Below are positions 1-8,401 of a stretch of DNA of 64,000 nucleotides, one piece after another. The first letter of the stretch is position 1. Every line of letters starts with the position of its first letter. The notes beneath the pieces were generated by a model, which was not told the DNA's origin, did no database searches, and worked only from the letters and a program-made list of their open reading frames with translations. This DNA comes from DASVBE01 sp963770375. GTDB taxonomy: Bacteria; Actinomycetota; Actinomycetes; Streptosporangiales; Streptosporangiaceae. The translations under genes were made by a program, and so were the position numbers. The stretch spans positions 248,001 through 312,000 of the forward strand of contig CAVYPM010000017.1 in NCBI GenBank assembly GCA_963770375.1. The letters run 5' to 3'.

Positions 1-73
1 CGGCCAGCGGGATCGGGTCGGTCCGCACCCGTCGCATCGCCCTGGTCGTGTACAGGGCCTCCCAGACGTCCAT
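1..73 (-). CDS. Nitroreductase family protein, N-terminus only (runs off the left edge)
   Basis: An ATG at 73 on the minus strand opens a frame to the window edge. The first residues are MDVWEALYTTRAMRRVRTDP, which is the usual beginning of the FMN-dependent nitroreductase family (the x-EALYTTRAMR motif contacts FMN). Only 24 codons are present, so substrate and subfamily cannot be judged. It starts 12 bases after the ctaF stop on the same strand, so it may be cotranscribed with the oxidase genes. Confidence 0.6.
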   Translation of the reverse strand, partial: MDVWEALYTTRAMRRVRTDPIPLA

Positions 74-85
74 CAGGCGCCGCGC

Positions 86-481
86 TCAGTGCGCGTAGTT
101 GCCGCGGTAGTACTCGAACACGAAGCCGATCGCGCTGAGCACGGTGAAGCACGCGCCCAGCAGGAACAGCCACCAGCCGACCGCGAAACCCACCGCGGCC
201 AGCGCGGCGGACAGGCCCAGGAACAGCGGCCACCAGCTGTGCGGGCTGAAGAAGCCCAGCTCGCCGGTGCCCTGCTCGATCTCGCCGCTGAGGTCGTCCT
301 CCGGCCGCTTGGGCAGCCGGCGGCCGGTGAACAGCAGGTAGAAGCCCGTCAGGAAGGCCAGTGCGACGGACAGCGCGAGCGCGGTCGTGCCCGTCGGGTC
401 GCCGGACACGTTCCAGTAGATGACGTCCAAGACGCCGAAGAACAGCGCGCAGCCAAGGAACAGATATCCCTCGACCTTCAT
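86..481 (-). CDS. ctaF: Cytochrome c oxidase subunit IV, actinobacterial type
   Basis: A 131-residue membrane protein with two N-terminal hydrophobic helices (about 5-22 and 33-52), a hydrophilic loop with GFFSPHSWWPLF, and two C-terminal helices (about 82-102 and 104-122). Length and this pattern match the small fourth subunit of actinobacterial aa3 oxidase, which packs against subunit I in the III2-IV2 respiratory supercomplex (family knowledge). It lies 39 bases downstream of ctaD on the same strand and should be cotranscribed with it. The SPHSWWP motif is the clearest family mark. Confidence 0.93.
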   Translation of the reverse strand: MKVEGYLFLGCALFFGVLDVIYWNVSGDPTGTTALALSVALAFLTGFYLLFTGRRLPKRPEDDLSGEIEQGTGELGFFSPHSWWPLFLGLSAALAAVGFAVGWWLFLLGACFTVLSAIGFVFEYYRGNYAH

Positions 482-520
482 CGCGTCACTCCCGTCACTC
501 CGGCGCGGCCGCTGGCCCCG

Positions 521-2245
521 CTAGTGCTCACTGGGGCCTCCGATGGCCTGCTTGCGGTGCTCGAGCGCCCGGTCCCGCCCGGCCTTGATGTGCGGGTAGT
601 GCAGGTCGAACGCGGGCCGCTCGGACCTGATCCGCGGGATCGAGGTGAAGTTGTGCCGCGGCGGCGGGCAGGACGTGGCCCACTCCAGCGAGTTCGCGAA
701 GCCCCACGGGTCGTCCTCGGTCACCTGCTCGCCGTGCTTCCACGTGATGTACACGTTCCAGATGAAGATCAGCGTGGACGCGCCCAGGATGAACGCGCCG
801 ATCGAGGAGATCTGGTTCAGCGTGGTCACGTTGCCGGGCAGGTCCGGGTAGTTGGCGGTGCGCCGCGGCATGCCCTCCACGCCGATCCAGTGCTGCACCA
901 GGAACGTCATGTTGAACCCGATGAACACCGCCCAGAAGTGCCACTTGCCCAGCGTGCTGTTGAGGATCTTGCCGGTGAACTTGGGCCACCAGAAGTAGAA
1001 CCCGCCGAACATGCAGAACACCACCGTGCCGAACAGCACGTAGTGGAAGTGCGCGACCACGAAGTACGAGTCGCTGACCGCGAAGTCCAGCGGCGGCGAG
1101 GCCAGGATGACCCCGGTCAGCCCGCCGAACAGGAACACGATCAGGAACCCGAGGATGAACAGCATGGCCGGCTCGAACGTGAGCTGGCCGCGCCAGATCG
1201 TGCCCACCCAGTTGAAGAACTTCACCCCGGTGGGCACCGCGATCAGGAACGTCATGAACGAGAAGAACGGCAGCAGCACCGCGCCGGTGGTGAACATGTG
1301 GTGCGCCCACACGGTCATTGACAGGCCGGCGATCGCGATCGTCGCGCCGACCAGGCCCTTGTAGCCGAACAGCGGCTTGCGGGCGAATACCGGGAGGACT
1401 TCGGTGGCGATGCCGAAGAACGGCAGCGCCACGATATAGACCTCGGGATGGCCGAAGAACCAGAACAGGTGCTGCCACAGGATCGCCCCGCCGCTGGCCG
1501 CGGTGAACACCTGCGCGCCGAGCTTGCGGTCGATCTCCAGCACCAGCAGCGCGGCGGCCAGCACCGGGAAGGCCAGCAGCACCAGCAGGCTGGTCAGCAG
1601 GATGTTCCAGGTGAAGATCGGCATCCGGAACATGGTCATGCCCGGCGCGCGCATGCAGATGATCGTGGTGACGAAGTTGACCCCGCCCAGGATCGTGCCG
1701 AGCCCGGACAGCACCAGGCCCATGATCCACATGTCCCCGCCGATGCCCGGCGAGTTCACCGCGCTGGTCAGCGGCGAGTAGGCGTACCAGCCGAAGGCCG
1801 CCGCCCCGCCCGGGGTCAGGAAGGACAGGACCAGGATTATCCCGCCGAACGTGAACATGTAGTAGCTGAGCAGGTTCAGCCGGGGGAACGCCACGTCCGG
1901 CGCGCCGATCTGGAGCGGCATGATCTCGTTCGCGAACCCGACGAACAGCGGCGTCGCGAACAGCAGCAGCATGATCGTGCCGTGCATGGTGAACAGCTCG
2001 TTGTACTGCTGGTCCGACACCAGGTGCTCGTCCGGGCCCAGCAGCTGGGCGCGGATGATCATCGCCATCAGCCCGGCGATCAGGAAGAAGATGAACGAGG
2101 TGATCAGGTACAGGTGCCCGATGACCTTGTGGTCGGTCGAGGACAGCCAGTCCGCGAGCAGCGAGCCCTTCTTGTAGCTTTTCTCACGCGGTGCCGGGGT
2201 CGGCGTGCCCGATGTGCCGGGGACCGGCGGGTGGATGGCGGTCAC
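521..2245 (-). CDS. ctaD: Cytochrome c oxidase subunit I (aa3 type)
   Basis: The 574-residue heme-copper oxidase core subunit, in the cell membrane; it reduces O2 to water and pumps protons. Visible ligands are the low-spin heme His in FTMHGT (about 88), the CuB His with the cross-linked Tyr in HPEVY (266-270), the CuB His pair WAHH (315-316), and HFHYV (399-402) for both hemes. About twelve membrane segments are apparent. I chose the GTG at 2245: it overlaps the ctaC stop as GTGA and follows GGGGGAG at good spacing. The open frame continues upstream through ctaC in another register, which is not coding. Cotranscribed ctaC-ctaD-ctaF. Confidence 0.97.
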   Translation of the reverse strand: MTAIHPPVPGTSGTPTPAPREKSYKKGSLLADWLSSTDHKVIGHLYLITSFIFFLIAGLMAMIIRAQLLGPDEHLVSDQQYNELFTMHGTIMLLLFATPLFVGFANEIMPLQIGAPDVAFPRLNLLSYYMFTFGGIILVLSFLTPGGAAAFGWYAYSPLTSAVNSPGIGGDMWIMGLVLSGLGTILGGVNFVTTIICMRAPGMTMFRMPIFTWNILLTSLLVLLAFPVLAAALLVLEIDRKLGAQVFTAASGGAILWQHLFWFFGHPEVYIVALPFFGIATEVLPVFARKPLFGYKGLVGATIAIAGLSMTVWAHHMFTTGAVLLPFFSFMTFLIAVPTGVKFFNWVGTIWRGQLTFEPAMLFILGFLIVFLFGGLTGVILASPPLDFAVSDSYFVVAHFHYVLFGTVVFCMFGGFYFWWPKFTGKILNSTLGKWHFWAVFIGFNMTFLVQHWIGVEGMPRRTANYPDLPGNVTTLNQISSIGAFILGASTLIFIWNVYITWKHGEQVTEDDPWGFANSLEWATSCPPPRHNFTSIPRIRSERPAFDLHYPHIKAGRDRALEHRKQAIGGPSEH

Positions 2246-3099
2246 TGAACTCCCCCAGACGCGAGCTGCTGGTTCTGCTGCTCGGTGATCCACTGCTGGA
2301 ACTGCTCCGGGGTCACGATCTTCAGGGTGAACAGCATCCGGCTGTGGTACAGACCGCACAGCTCGGAGCAGCGCCCGGTGAACGTCCCGGTCTTGGTGGC
2401 CGTGATCTCGAACTGGTTCGGGTGGTCGGGCAGCACGTCGCGCTTGAACTCGAACGCATCGACCCAGAACGCGTGGACGACGTCGACCGAGGACAGGTTG
2501 AACCGCACGGTCTTGCCGACCGGGATCTCCATCACCGGCAGCTTGCCCGGCCACATCTGGCCCAGCTCGGTCACGTCGCCGGTCTGCGAGCCCGCCACCT
2601 TGTACTGCGGGTAGTCGAACTCCCAGCTCCACTGGAAGCCCTTGACGTCCACGACCACGTCGGGGTGGGCGGACAGCCTGTCGATGAAGTTCTCGTCCCG
2701 GGCGGTGAAGTAGAACAGCACCCCGACCATGATGAACGGCACGACCGTGTACAGGAACTCGATCGGCAGGTTGTACCGCACCTGGTGCGCGATCCGGTCG
2801 CCGCGCTTGCGGTGGAACAGGACCGCCCAGAGGATCAGGCCCCAGACCACGGCGCCGACGATCCAGGCCGCGATCCAGGAGCCCTGCCACAGGCTGATGA
2901 CGACATCGCCCTGCTTGGTCACCGAAGGCGGCAGCCCGAGCCGGGTGAGCGTGGTCGACTTGCACCCGGTCGTGACCAGGAGAAGAACAGCGGCCAGCAC
3001 GGCCCGCGGCGCCCAGCGGCGCAGCCGGGCCGCGCGGCCCGCCGCGCTCCCCGGGTCTTCGGCGCCAGCCTGATGTGGCGCGCTGCGGATGGGACTCAC
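2242..3099 (-). CDS. ctaC: Cytochrome c oxidase subunit II (CuA subunit)
   Basis: A 285-residue subunit carrying the binuclear CuA centre that takes electrons from cytochrome c. The N-terminus has a lipoprotein-type signal ending LLLVTTGC (Cys about 46), then two membrane helices (about 74-94 and 118-138). The outer cupredoxin domain shows the CuA set: His in DVVHAFWV, then C-x3-C-x3-H-x2-M in RCSELCGLYHSRM. GTG start at 3099 preceded by GGGAAGG. First gene of the ctaC-ctaD-ctaF run. Confidence 0.96.
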   Translation of the reverse strand: MSPIRSAPHQAGAEDPGSAAGRAARLRRWAPRAVLAAVLLLVTTGCKSTTLTRLGLPPSVTKQGDVVISLWQGSWIAAWIVGAVVWGLILWAVLFHRKRGDRIAHQVRYNLPIEFLYTVVPFIMVGVLFYFTARDENFIDRLSAHPDVVVDVKGFQWSWEFDYPQYKVAGSQTGDVTELGQMWPGKLPVMEIPVGKTVRFNLSSVDVVHAFWVDAFEFKRDVLPDHPNQFEITATKTGTFTGRCSELCGLYHSRMLFTLKIVTPEQFQQWITEQQNQQLASGGVQ

Positions 3100-3374
3100 A
3101 GATGGCCTTCCCAGCGGATGACACCCGGCTCCACTGGCCGGTATTTGCTCGTCCTACAGCTTGTCGTGGAAACAGTACCGCGCAGCGTCCGGCAGGCCTC
3201 ACCGACCCCGCCAACAACCCGCCCCGTGTCCCCGGGAGCGAGCGAGCCAGCTAGCACAGCCCTGGTTGTGGCATTCTCGTCGTAGCAGATACCGCGGCAG
3301 ATGCAGGACGGAACGCTACTAGCGGGTATCGGCACCAGGCGGGCCCGGCAGGGTCCTGGTCAGGAGGTGACGCG
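3100..3374. promoter_or_regulatory. Divergent intergenic region between ctaC and the TusA-like gene
   Basis: This 275-base stretch must hold the promoters for both divergent genes, but I see no convincing -35/-10 pair. It contains a partial copy of the dispersed repeat (about 3229-3268, with GGGAGCGAGCGAGCCAGCTA). A good Shine-Dalgarno sequence, AGGAGGTGA, ends 4 bases before the ATG at 3375. Confidence 0.4.
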
Positions 3375-3728
3375 ATGCGCTCGACTCGCCGTTTCGGCGG
3401 GCTGAGCCGCTCCGCGAACCAGCGCCATCCGGCCGCCCAGCCGCCAGGACCGCAGGAGACTCCCCCGCCGCCGGAGGCCGCGGAGCCGGAACTGCCCGCT
3501 CCCGCCCTGGTCATCGACGCGCTCGGGCGCAAGTGCCCGATCCCGATCATCTGGCTGGCCCAGCGCATCGGCGAGGTCCCGGTCGGCGCGGTGGTCACCG
3601 TTCTGGCCGACGACCCGGCCGCGCGGACCGACATCCCGTCCTGGTGCGGGATGAAGTCACACGACTGGGTGGCCACCACCGACGTCCAGCCGGCCGGCTG
3701 GGCTATCCACATCCGCCGCAATTACTAA
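3375..3728 (+). CDS. TusA-family sulfur carrier / sulfurtransferase-like protein
   Basis: 117 residues. The first 45 are a Pro/Ala-rich tail; residues about 46-115 match the TusA (SirA) fold. The hallmark is LGRKCPIPIIWLAQ, whose Cys-Pro-x-Pro holds the sulfur-carrying cysteine (about residue 54). TusA proteins relay persulfide sulfur for tRNA thiolation, molybdenum cofactor or other uses; which applies here cannot be told. A second cysteine sits in PSWCGMKSHDW near the C-terminus. Start fixed by AGGAGGTGA upstream. Its stop overlaps the adoK stop by 4 bases, tail to tail. Confidence 0.8.
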   Translation: MRSTRRFGGLSRSANQRHPAAQPPGPQETPPPPEAAEPELPAPALVIDALGRKCPIPIIWLAQRIGEVPVGAVVTVLADDPAARTDIPSWCGMKSHDWVATTDVQPAGWAIHIRRNY

Positions 3729-4753
3729 ACGAGCCAGCAAGCCGCCGGCGAAGCCGGCCAGCGCTCGCCAGCAAGCACAGTCAGCAGGTGCCGGGCGATG
3801 TCGGCGGCGGCCTCGGCGCCGTAGGCGGCGGTCAGCCGCTCGGCCACCGCGGCGGGCTTCAGCTCGTACTCCTGCGGCCCGGAGGTCTCCAGCGCGTGCA
3901 CCGCGGTCAGGTTGCCCAGCTGGGCGGCGCGCTCCAGGGACAGCCCCCAGGCCACCGCGGCCAGGAAGCCGGACCGGAAGGCGTCACCGGCCCCGGTGGG
4001 CTCCACCGGGACGGCGTCCGGGATGGGCGGCACCATGATCGGCTCGTGCCCGGCCCGGTCCACCCGGGCGCCGTCGCCGCCCAGCGTGGTGACCCGCACG
4101 CCCACATGGTCCACCACTTCCTCGTGCGACCAGCCGGTCTTCTGCTCGGTCAGCGAGGCCTCGTACTCGTTGCAGAACAGGTAGTCCGCGCCGTCCATCA
4201 GCCCGCAGACCTGCTCGCCGTCCAGGCGGGCCAGCTGCCACGAGGTGTCCGCGGCGAACGGCAGCCCGTGCTGGCGGCACTGCTCGGTGTACCTGACCAT
4301 CGCGTCCGGGTCACTGGCGCCGATCAGCACCAGGTCGTAGCCGCCGGCCACGGCGGCGGCCTCGCCCAGGTCAATGCCGATGTCCTCGCTCATCGCCCCG
4401 GGGTAGAACGAGGCGATCTGGTTCATGTCCAGGTCGGTGGTGCCGACGAAGCGGGCGGTGTGATGCTCGGCGGACTCCCCCACCGCCCGGGTGTCCACGC
4501 CGTGGTCCTCCAGCCAGCGCCGGTAGTCGGTGAAGTCCGGCCCGACCGTGCCGACCAGGAACGGCCGCAGGCCCAGGCAGCCCATCCCGAACGCGATGTT
4601 CGCGGCCACCCCGCCGCGGCGGATGACCAGCTTGTCGACGAGGAAGGACAGGGCGACCTTGTCCAGCTTCCCGGCGACCAGCTGCTCGGCGAACCGGCCG
4701 GGGAAGGTCATCAGGTGATCGGTCGCAATCGACCCGGTAACGGCAATGCGCAC
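3725..4753 (-). CDS. adoK: Adenosine kinase (PfkB family, mycobacterial AdoK/CbhK type)
   Basis: Phosphorylates adenosine to AMP (purine salvage, cytosol). The 342-residue protein starts IAVTGSIATDHLM and contains IASFYPGAMSE and PTGAGDAFRSGF (anion hole and catalytic Asp), as in Mycobacterium tuberculosis AdoK (Rv2202c), which also sits beside ctaC and an A-type iron-sulfur carrier. The last ~16 residues, LAGERWPASPAACWLV, go beyond the usual C-terminus and are encoded by a member of the dispersed repeat family (see repeat 3735-3791). A TAACCT hexamer on the minus strand about 40 bases upstream may be the -10. Confidence 0.88.
   Translation of the reverse strand: MRIAVTGSIATDHLMTFPGRFAEQLVAGKLDKVALSFLVDKLVIRRGGVAANIAFGMGCLGLRPFLVGTVGPDFTDYRRWLEDHGVDTRAVGESAEHHTARFVGTTDLDMNQIASFYPGAMSEDIGIDLGEAAAVAGGYDLVLIGASDPDAMVRYTEQCRQHGLPFAADTSWQLARLDGEQVCGLMDGADYLFCNEYEASLTEQKTGWSHEEVVDHVGVRVTTLGGDGARVDRAGHEPIMVPPIPDAVPVEPTGAGDAFRSGFLAAVAWGLSLERAAQLGNLTAVHALETSGPQEYELKPAAVAERLTAAYGAEAAADIARHLLTVLAGERWPASPAACWLV
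3735..3791 (-). repeat. Dispersed GC-rich repeat, copy inside the adoK 3' end
   Basis: Contains GCCGGCGAAGCCGGCCAGC (a 6-bp hairpin with loop GAA), also present at 26651-26670, flanked by the GCTTGCTGGCGAGC type of end seen at 21551. It encodes the terminal residues of AdoK. Confidence 0.6.
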
Positions 4754-4814
4754 GGCAGGCGGCCCTTCTCGGCGGTGTCGCTGGGCTGCTCAGGTTACCG
4801 GGCGACCGCCCCGA

Positions 4815-5168
4815 TCAGTGGAAGGAGTCGCCGCAGGCGCAGGACCCGGTGGCGTTCGGGTTGTCGATCGTGAAGCCCTGCTTCTCGATCGTGTCCACGA
4901 AGTCGATGGTGGCGCCGCTGAGGTACGGGGCGCTCATCTTGTCCGTGACCACCGCCACCCCGCTGAACTCGTGCACGATGTCCCCGTCGGCCTGGCGCTC
5001 GTCGAAGTACAGCTGGTAGCGCAGGCCCGAGCAGCCCCCGGGCTGCACGGCAATCCGCAGCCGCAGGTCATCGCGGCCCTCCTGCTCGAGGAGGTTGCTG
5101 ACCTTGGTTGCTGCCTTGGCCGTGAGGCTGATGCCCTCCTGCGAGGTCGTCTCGTCCTGAACGGTCAT
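4815..5168 (-). CDS. erpA: A-type iron-sulfur cluster carrier/insertion protein
   Basis: 117 residues of the HesB/IscA/ErpA family, delivering Fe-S clusters to apo-proteins in the cytosol. The three cluster-binding cysteines are present: PGGCSGLRY (about 46) and the C-terminal GSCACGD (about 111 and 113). Mycobacteria have the same gene near ctaC and adoK. ATG at 5168 follows GGGAG with 8 bases spacing. Lies 61 bases upstream of adoK on the same strand. Equivalent names are hesB or sufA; ErpA is the commonest annotation. Confidence 0.93.
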   Translation of the reverse strand: MTVQDETTSQEGISLTAKAATKVSNLLEQEGRDDLRLRIAVQPGGCSGLRYQLYFDERQADGDIVHEFSGVAVVTDKMSAPYLSGATIDFVDTIEKQGFTIDNPNATGSCACGDSFH

Positions 5169-5291
5169 CTAGTCTGCTCCCGCGCGTAGATGGCCGCCGG
5201 GTTCCCGGCGGGCCTGATGTGCACTGCCAACGATATGCCCCGGGCTGGCATTCCCGGCCATGCGGCCCGGTTTCCTGGCCGCCGGCTGGGA

Positions 5292-5864
5292 TCACAGGCC
5301 GGGCGCGCCCCACACCGGGAACCACCGGCTCAGGTCGGATTCGATCTTCAGGTCGCCGCCCAGCGCGCCGCGGACCTGCATCTCGAGCGCGCTGTCCCGG
5401 CGCTCCCCGCCGGCCGGCGCGAACGGGTAGAACGTGCCCCGCTTGTACAGGTAGACCAGCCCGAGGCGCTGCCCGGCCGGGCTGCGGAAGCCCACCAGCG
5501 TGCACAGCAGCTGCGGGCCGAAGCCACCCGCCTCCAGCGAGCTGTTCACTGCGTGCAGGTCGGTGACCAGGCCCTCCAGGTCGTCCGCGGAGTGGCGGCA
5601 GACCAGCCAGGTGAAGCCGTAGGAGTCCTGGCTCAGCTCCGGCCGCGCCTTGCCCGAGCCCATGCTGAGCAGGTCGGTGACTTCCTTCTCGATGTCGCTG
5701 AAGGCCCGGCCCTCGGCCGCGCGGAAGCAGACCGAGCCGGTCCCGGTCGGCTGCACGTCCATCGAGGCCTGCAGGGTGAGCGCGGCGCTGGGCAGCCCGA
5801 ACAGCGCGTCGAGGTTGGGCGCAACCGGCTTGGTCCGGCCCAGGATCGTGTCGAGGAACCCCAC
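5292..5864 (-). CDS. pspAB: PspA-associated protein PspAB
   Basis: 190 residues beginning GFLDTILGRTKPVAPNLDAL, the conserved start of the actinobacterial PspAB family (a family found with PspA, PspAA and HtpX). No membrane segment or enzyme motif is visible, and the molecular role is not established. GTG start at 5864 follows GGAGA with 7 bases spacing. It is the last gene of the pspA-pspAA-htpX-pspAB run on the minus strand, 58 bases after htpX. Confidence 0.8.
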   Translation of the reverse strand: MGFLDTILGRTKPVAPNLDALFGLPSAALTLQASMDVQPTGTGSVCFRAAEGRAFSDIEKEVTDLLSMGSGKARPELSQDSYGFTWLVCRHSADDLEGLVTDLHAVNSSLEAGGFGPQLLCTLVGFRSPAGQRLGLVYLYKRGTFYPFAPAGGERRDSALEMQVRGALGGDLKIESDLSRWFPVWGAPGL

Positions 5865-5922
5865 CAGCAGGTCTCCCTGGCTCGGGGCCGCCCCGGGGAC
5901 CCGGGACGGCCGGTGTCTGCGG

Positions 5923-6885
5923 TTACTGGCTGAGCTGCCGGGAGATCTTGGCCAGCTCCTCCAGCCGCCGCTCCAGCGACGGGTGCGTGGAGAACAGCCC
6001 GGACAGCGTGACCATCGCGCCGCGCTTGGCGAACGCGGGCGCGAAGTAGAACGCGTTCAGCGGTTCCGCGGCCCGCAGATCCCTGGTCGGGATGCGGGCC
6101 ATGTCCCCGGTGACCTTCTGCAGCGCGCTGGCCAGCGCCGAGGGCTTTCCGGTGAGCAGCGCCCCGGACCGGTCCGCGGCCAGCTCCCGGTAGCGCGACA
6201 GCATCCGGATGAGCAGGAAGCTGATCGCGTACACGACCATGCCGACCACCATCACGACGAGGATCACCGGCAGCGCGCTCTGGTTGTTGCCGTTGTTGTT
6301 GCCGCGGCGGTCGCCGCCGAACAGCTCGGAGTAGAACGCGAACCGGACGACCAGGGCGGCGATGATGCCGAGGAACGACGCGATCGTCATCACCGCGACA
6401 TCCTTGTGCGCCACGTGCGACATCTCGTGCGCCAGCACGCCCTCGACTTCCTCGGGCTCGAGCCGGCGCAGCAGGCCCTCGGTGGCGCAGACCACCGCGA
6501 CCTTGCTGTTGCGGCCGGTGGCGAACGCGTTGGGCATGTCGGTCGGCGCGATCGCCACCCGCGGCTTGGGCATGTCGGCGAGCGCGCACAGCCGGTCGAT
6601 GATCCCGTGCAGCTCCGCGGCCTGGGGCCCGTCCTGCGGGGTGACCAGCCGGGCACCGGACGTGGACAGCGCGATCTTGTCCGACCAGAAGTAGGAGCCC
6701 AGGCTCACCGCCAGCGCCGCCGCTACGGCCAGGAACACGATCCCGCCGGTGCTGATATTGGAGAACGCGCCGAGCAGGTACACCAGCGCGGCGATGAAGG
6801 CGACGAAGACCAGCCCGATGAGGAACATGGTCACGCCCATCCGCGCGATCAGCCCCCGGTCGGTGGCGTATCGGGTGCGCGCCAT
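5923..6885 (-). CDS. htpX: Membrane zinc metalloprotease HtpX
   Basis: A 320-residue M48 protease that degrades damaged membrane proteins. It has two N-terminal helices (about 12-34 and 36-56), the zinc motif HEMSH (about 145-149), two more hydrophobic segments (about 158-175 and 192-214) and the third ligand in SRYRELAADRSGA. A short Asn/Gly-rich loop (NNNGNN) separates the later helices. The frame is open further upstream, but ATG 6885 (MARTRYATDRG, standard family start) follows GGAGG with 7 bases spacing. Sits between pspAA and pspAB. Confidence 0.95.
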   Translation of the reverse strand: MARTRYATDRGLIARMGVTMFLIGLVFVAFIAALVYLLGAFSNISTGGIVFLAVAAALAVSLGSYFWSDKIALSTSGARLVTPQDGPQAAELHGIIDRLCALADMPKPRVAIAPTDMPNAFATGRNSKVAVVCATEGLLRRLEPEEVEGVLAHEMSHVAHKDVAVMTIASFLGIIAALVVRFAFYSELFGGDRRGNNNGNNQSALPVILVVMVVGMVVYAISFLLIRMLSRYRELAADRSGALLTGKPSALASALQKVTGDMARIPTRDLRAAEPLNAFYFAPAFAKRGAMVTLSGLFSTHPSLERRLEELAKISRQLSQ

Positions 6886-7085
6886 TGCGGCGCCTCCGTT
6901 TCCCGTCCGGGCCGCTTGCCGCGGCCCCGTCAAACCATTGAAGCGCACCGGGCGGACTGCCCCGTGCGGTCCGCCGGCTGGCCAGCCAGTCCTGGCTGGC
7001 CTACCTGAGTCAACGTCGGGCGGGCGGGACACGTTCCCGCGCTGGCAGGCCCTCAGGAACCTGCCAGCCGACGCTCAGCGGGCCT

Positions 7086-7364
7086 TCAGCCGGGGATCAG
7101 CCCGTCGTCCGAGAGCAGCTTGCGGACGTCCTCGATGGTGGCGTCCTCGTCCGGCAGGATCAGGTCGGACGGCTCCAGCGCGGCGTCGTCGAGCGGCTTG
7201 CCGAGCTCACGGATCCGGCCCAGCAGAGCGCAGAACGCGGTACGAAAGGCCTCCTCGTTGCTGGCGTTGACCGCCGCTTCCACCTTCGAGTCCAGCTTGT
7301 TCAGCTCGTCCGCGGCCGCAGGGTCGATGGCCAGCTGGCCCTGCCCCAGGATGCGCACGATCAT
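7086..7364 (-). CDS. pspAA: PspA-associated protein PspAA
   Basis: A 92-residue soluble protein starting MIVRILGQGQL, the family signature of actinobacterial PspAA, which is nearly always coupled to PspA. Its ATG overlaps the pspA stop as ATGA, so translation is coupled. Function is presumed regulatory or accessory to PspA at the membrane. Confidence 0.88.
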   Translation of the reverse strand: MIVRILGQGQLAIDPAAADELNKLDSKVEAAVNASNEEAFRTAFCALLGRIRELGKPLDDAALEPSDLILPDEDATIEDVRKLLSDDGLIPG

Positions 7365-8161
7365 GCGCCCTCACCCGCCTGCGGCTGCTCGGCGGGCTGC
7401 GCACCGGCGGGCGCGGCGCCGGCCTGGCCCGCGGAGCCCTCCAGCTGCTTGGGCGCGTCGCCCCCGGTCAGCTCGGCCTTCATCCGCTCCAGCTCGAGGT
7501 CGACGTCCCGGTTGCTGCCCATCCGGTCCAGCTCGACCTGGATGTCGTCGCGCGAGCCGGAAACCACGTCGTCCAGCGCGCCCGACGCCATCAGCTCGTC
7601 GATCGCGCCGGCCCGGGCCTTCATCTGCTCGGTCTTGTCCTCGGCCCGCTGGATGGCCAGGCCGACGTCGCCCATCTCCTCGGAGATGCCGGTGAACGCC
7701 TCGTTGATCCGGGTCTGCGCCTCGGCCGCGGTGTAGGTCGCCTTGATGGTCTCCTTCCTGGTGCGGAACGAGTCCACCTTGGCCTGCAGCCGCTGCGAGG
7801 CCAGGGTCAGCTTCTCTTCCTCGCCCTGCAGATTGGTGTACTGCGTCTCCAGGTCAGCGAGCTGGGTGCTGATGCCGGACTTGCGGGTGAGGGCCTCACG
7901 GGCGAGGTCCTCCCGGCCCGCCGACAGCGCGTCCCTGGCCTGCTTGTCCAGCCGGTTCTGGGACTGCTGGAGCTGGTTCATCTGCAGCTCCAGGCGCTTG
8001 CGCGAGGTTGCTACGTCCGCCACCCCGCGGCGGACCTTCTGCAGCAGCTCGAGCTGCTGCTTATAGGAGTAGTCCAGGGTCTCCCGTGGATCTTCCATCT
8101 TGTCCAGGGCCTTGTCGGCCTTGGCCCGGAAGATCATCGTGACCCGCTTCATCACGCTCAT
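7361..8161 (-). CDS. pspA: Phage shock protein A / IM30-like membrane stress protein
   Basis: About 266 residues. The bulk is a continuous coiled coil (about 20-215) typical of PspA/Vipp1, an ESCRT-III-like membrane repair protein: SVMKRVTMIFRAKADKALDK forms the N-terminal membrane-binding helix. The C-terminus (about 235-266) is an Ala/Gln/Pro-rich tail. I prefer ATG 8161 (MSVMKRV) over ATG 8173 and a TTG at 8185, because AAGGGG is too close to the upstream starts. First gene of the stress module. Confidence 0.9.
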   Translation of the reverse strand: MSVMKRVTMIFRAKADKALDKMEDPRETLDYSYKQQLELLQKVRRGVADVATSRKRLELQMNQLQQSQNRLDKQARDALSAGREDLAREALTRKSGISTQLADLETQYTNLQGEEEKLTLASQRLQAKVDSFRTRKETIKATYTAAEAQTRINEAFTGISEEMGDVGLAIQRAEDKTEQMKARAGAIDELMASGALDDVVSGSRDDIQVELDRMGSNRDVDLELERMKAELTGGDAPKQLEGSAGQAGAAPAGAQPAEQPQAGEGA

Positions 8162-8185
8162 AGGCGCGACCATCCCCTTCGTCAA

Positions 8186-8401
8186 TTGTGAGACCGCTGA
8201 CGCGCAGCGCGGTCTGCGCCGCGACTCCGGGCTTGCTGCACGACCGCGGACATTACCGGCCAGTGGTCTGGGTCACAGCCTACGCGCGGCGCTGGCAAGC
8301 GTCATCCAGCAGACTGCGGCCCGGCCCCGGCCGGGCAGAGCGCCCATTTCTGCACTGCCGAGCCTAGTCTCCGCAACGCACTGTCCCGGTAGGCTGTGGG
8401 C
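8186..8401. promoter_or_regulatory. Divergent promoter region, pspA / DUF3043 gene
   Basis: Separates the minus-strand psp genes from the plus-strand gene at 8402. On the plus strand TAGGCT (8390-8395) lies 6 bases before the GTG at 8402, the arrangement of an actinobacterial leaderless promoter. On the minus strand a GC-rich inverted repeat (CGCGGCGCAGACCGCGCTGCG) lies near 8190-8220; no clear -10 for pspA was found. Confidence 0.5.

Noticed and set aside
2246..3217. N-terminal extension of ctaD through ctaC
   Set aside because: The extension is the ctaC sequence read in another register; GTG 2245 with its ribosome site is the true start.
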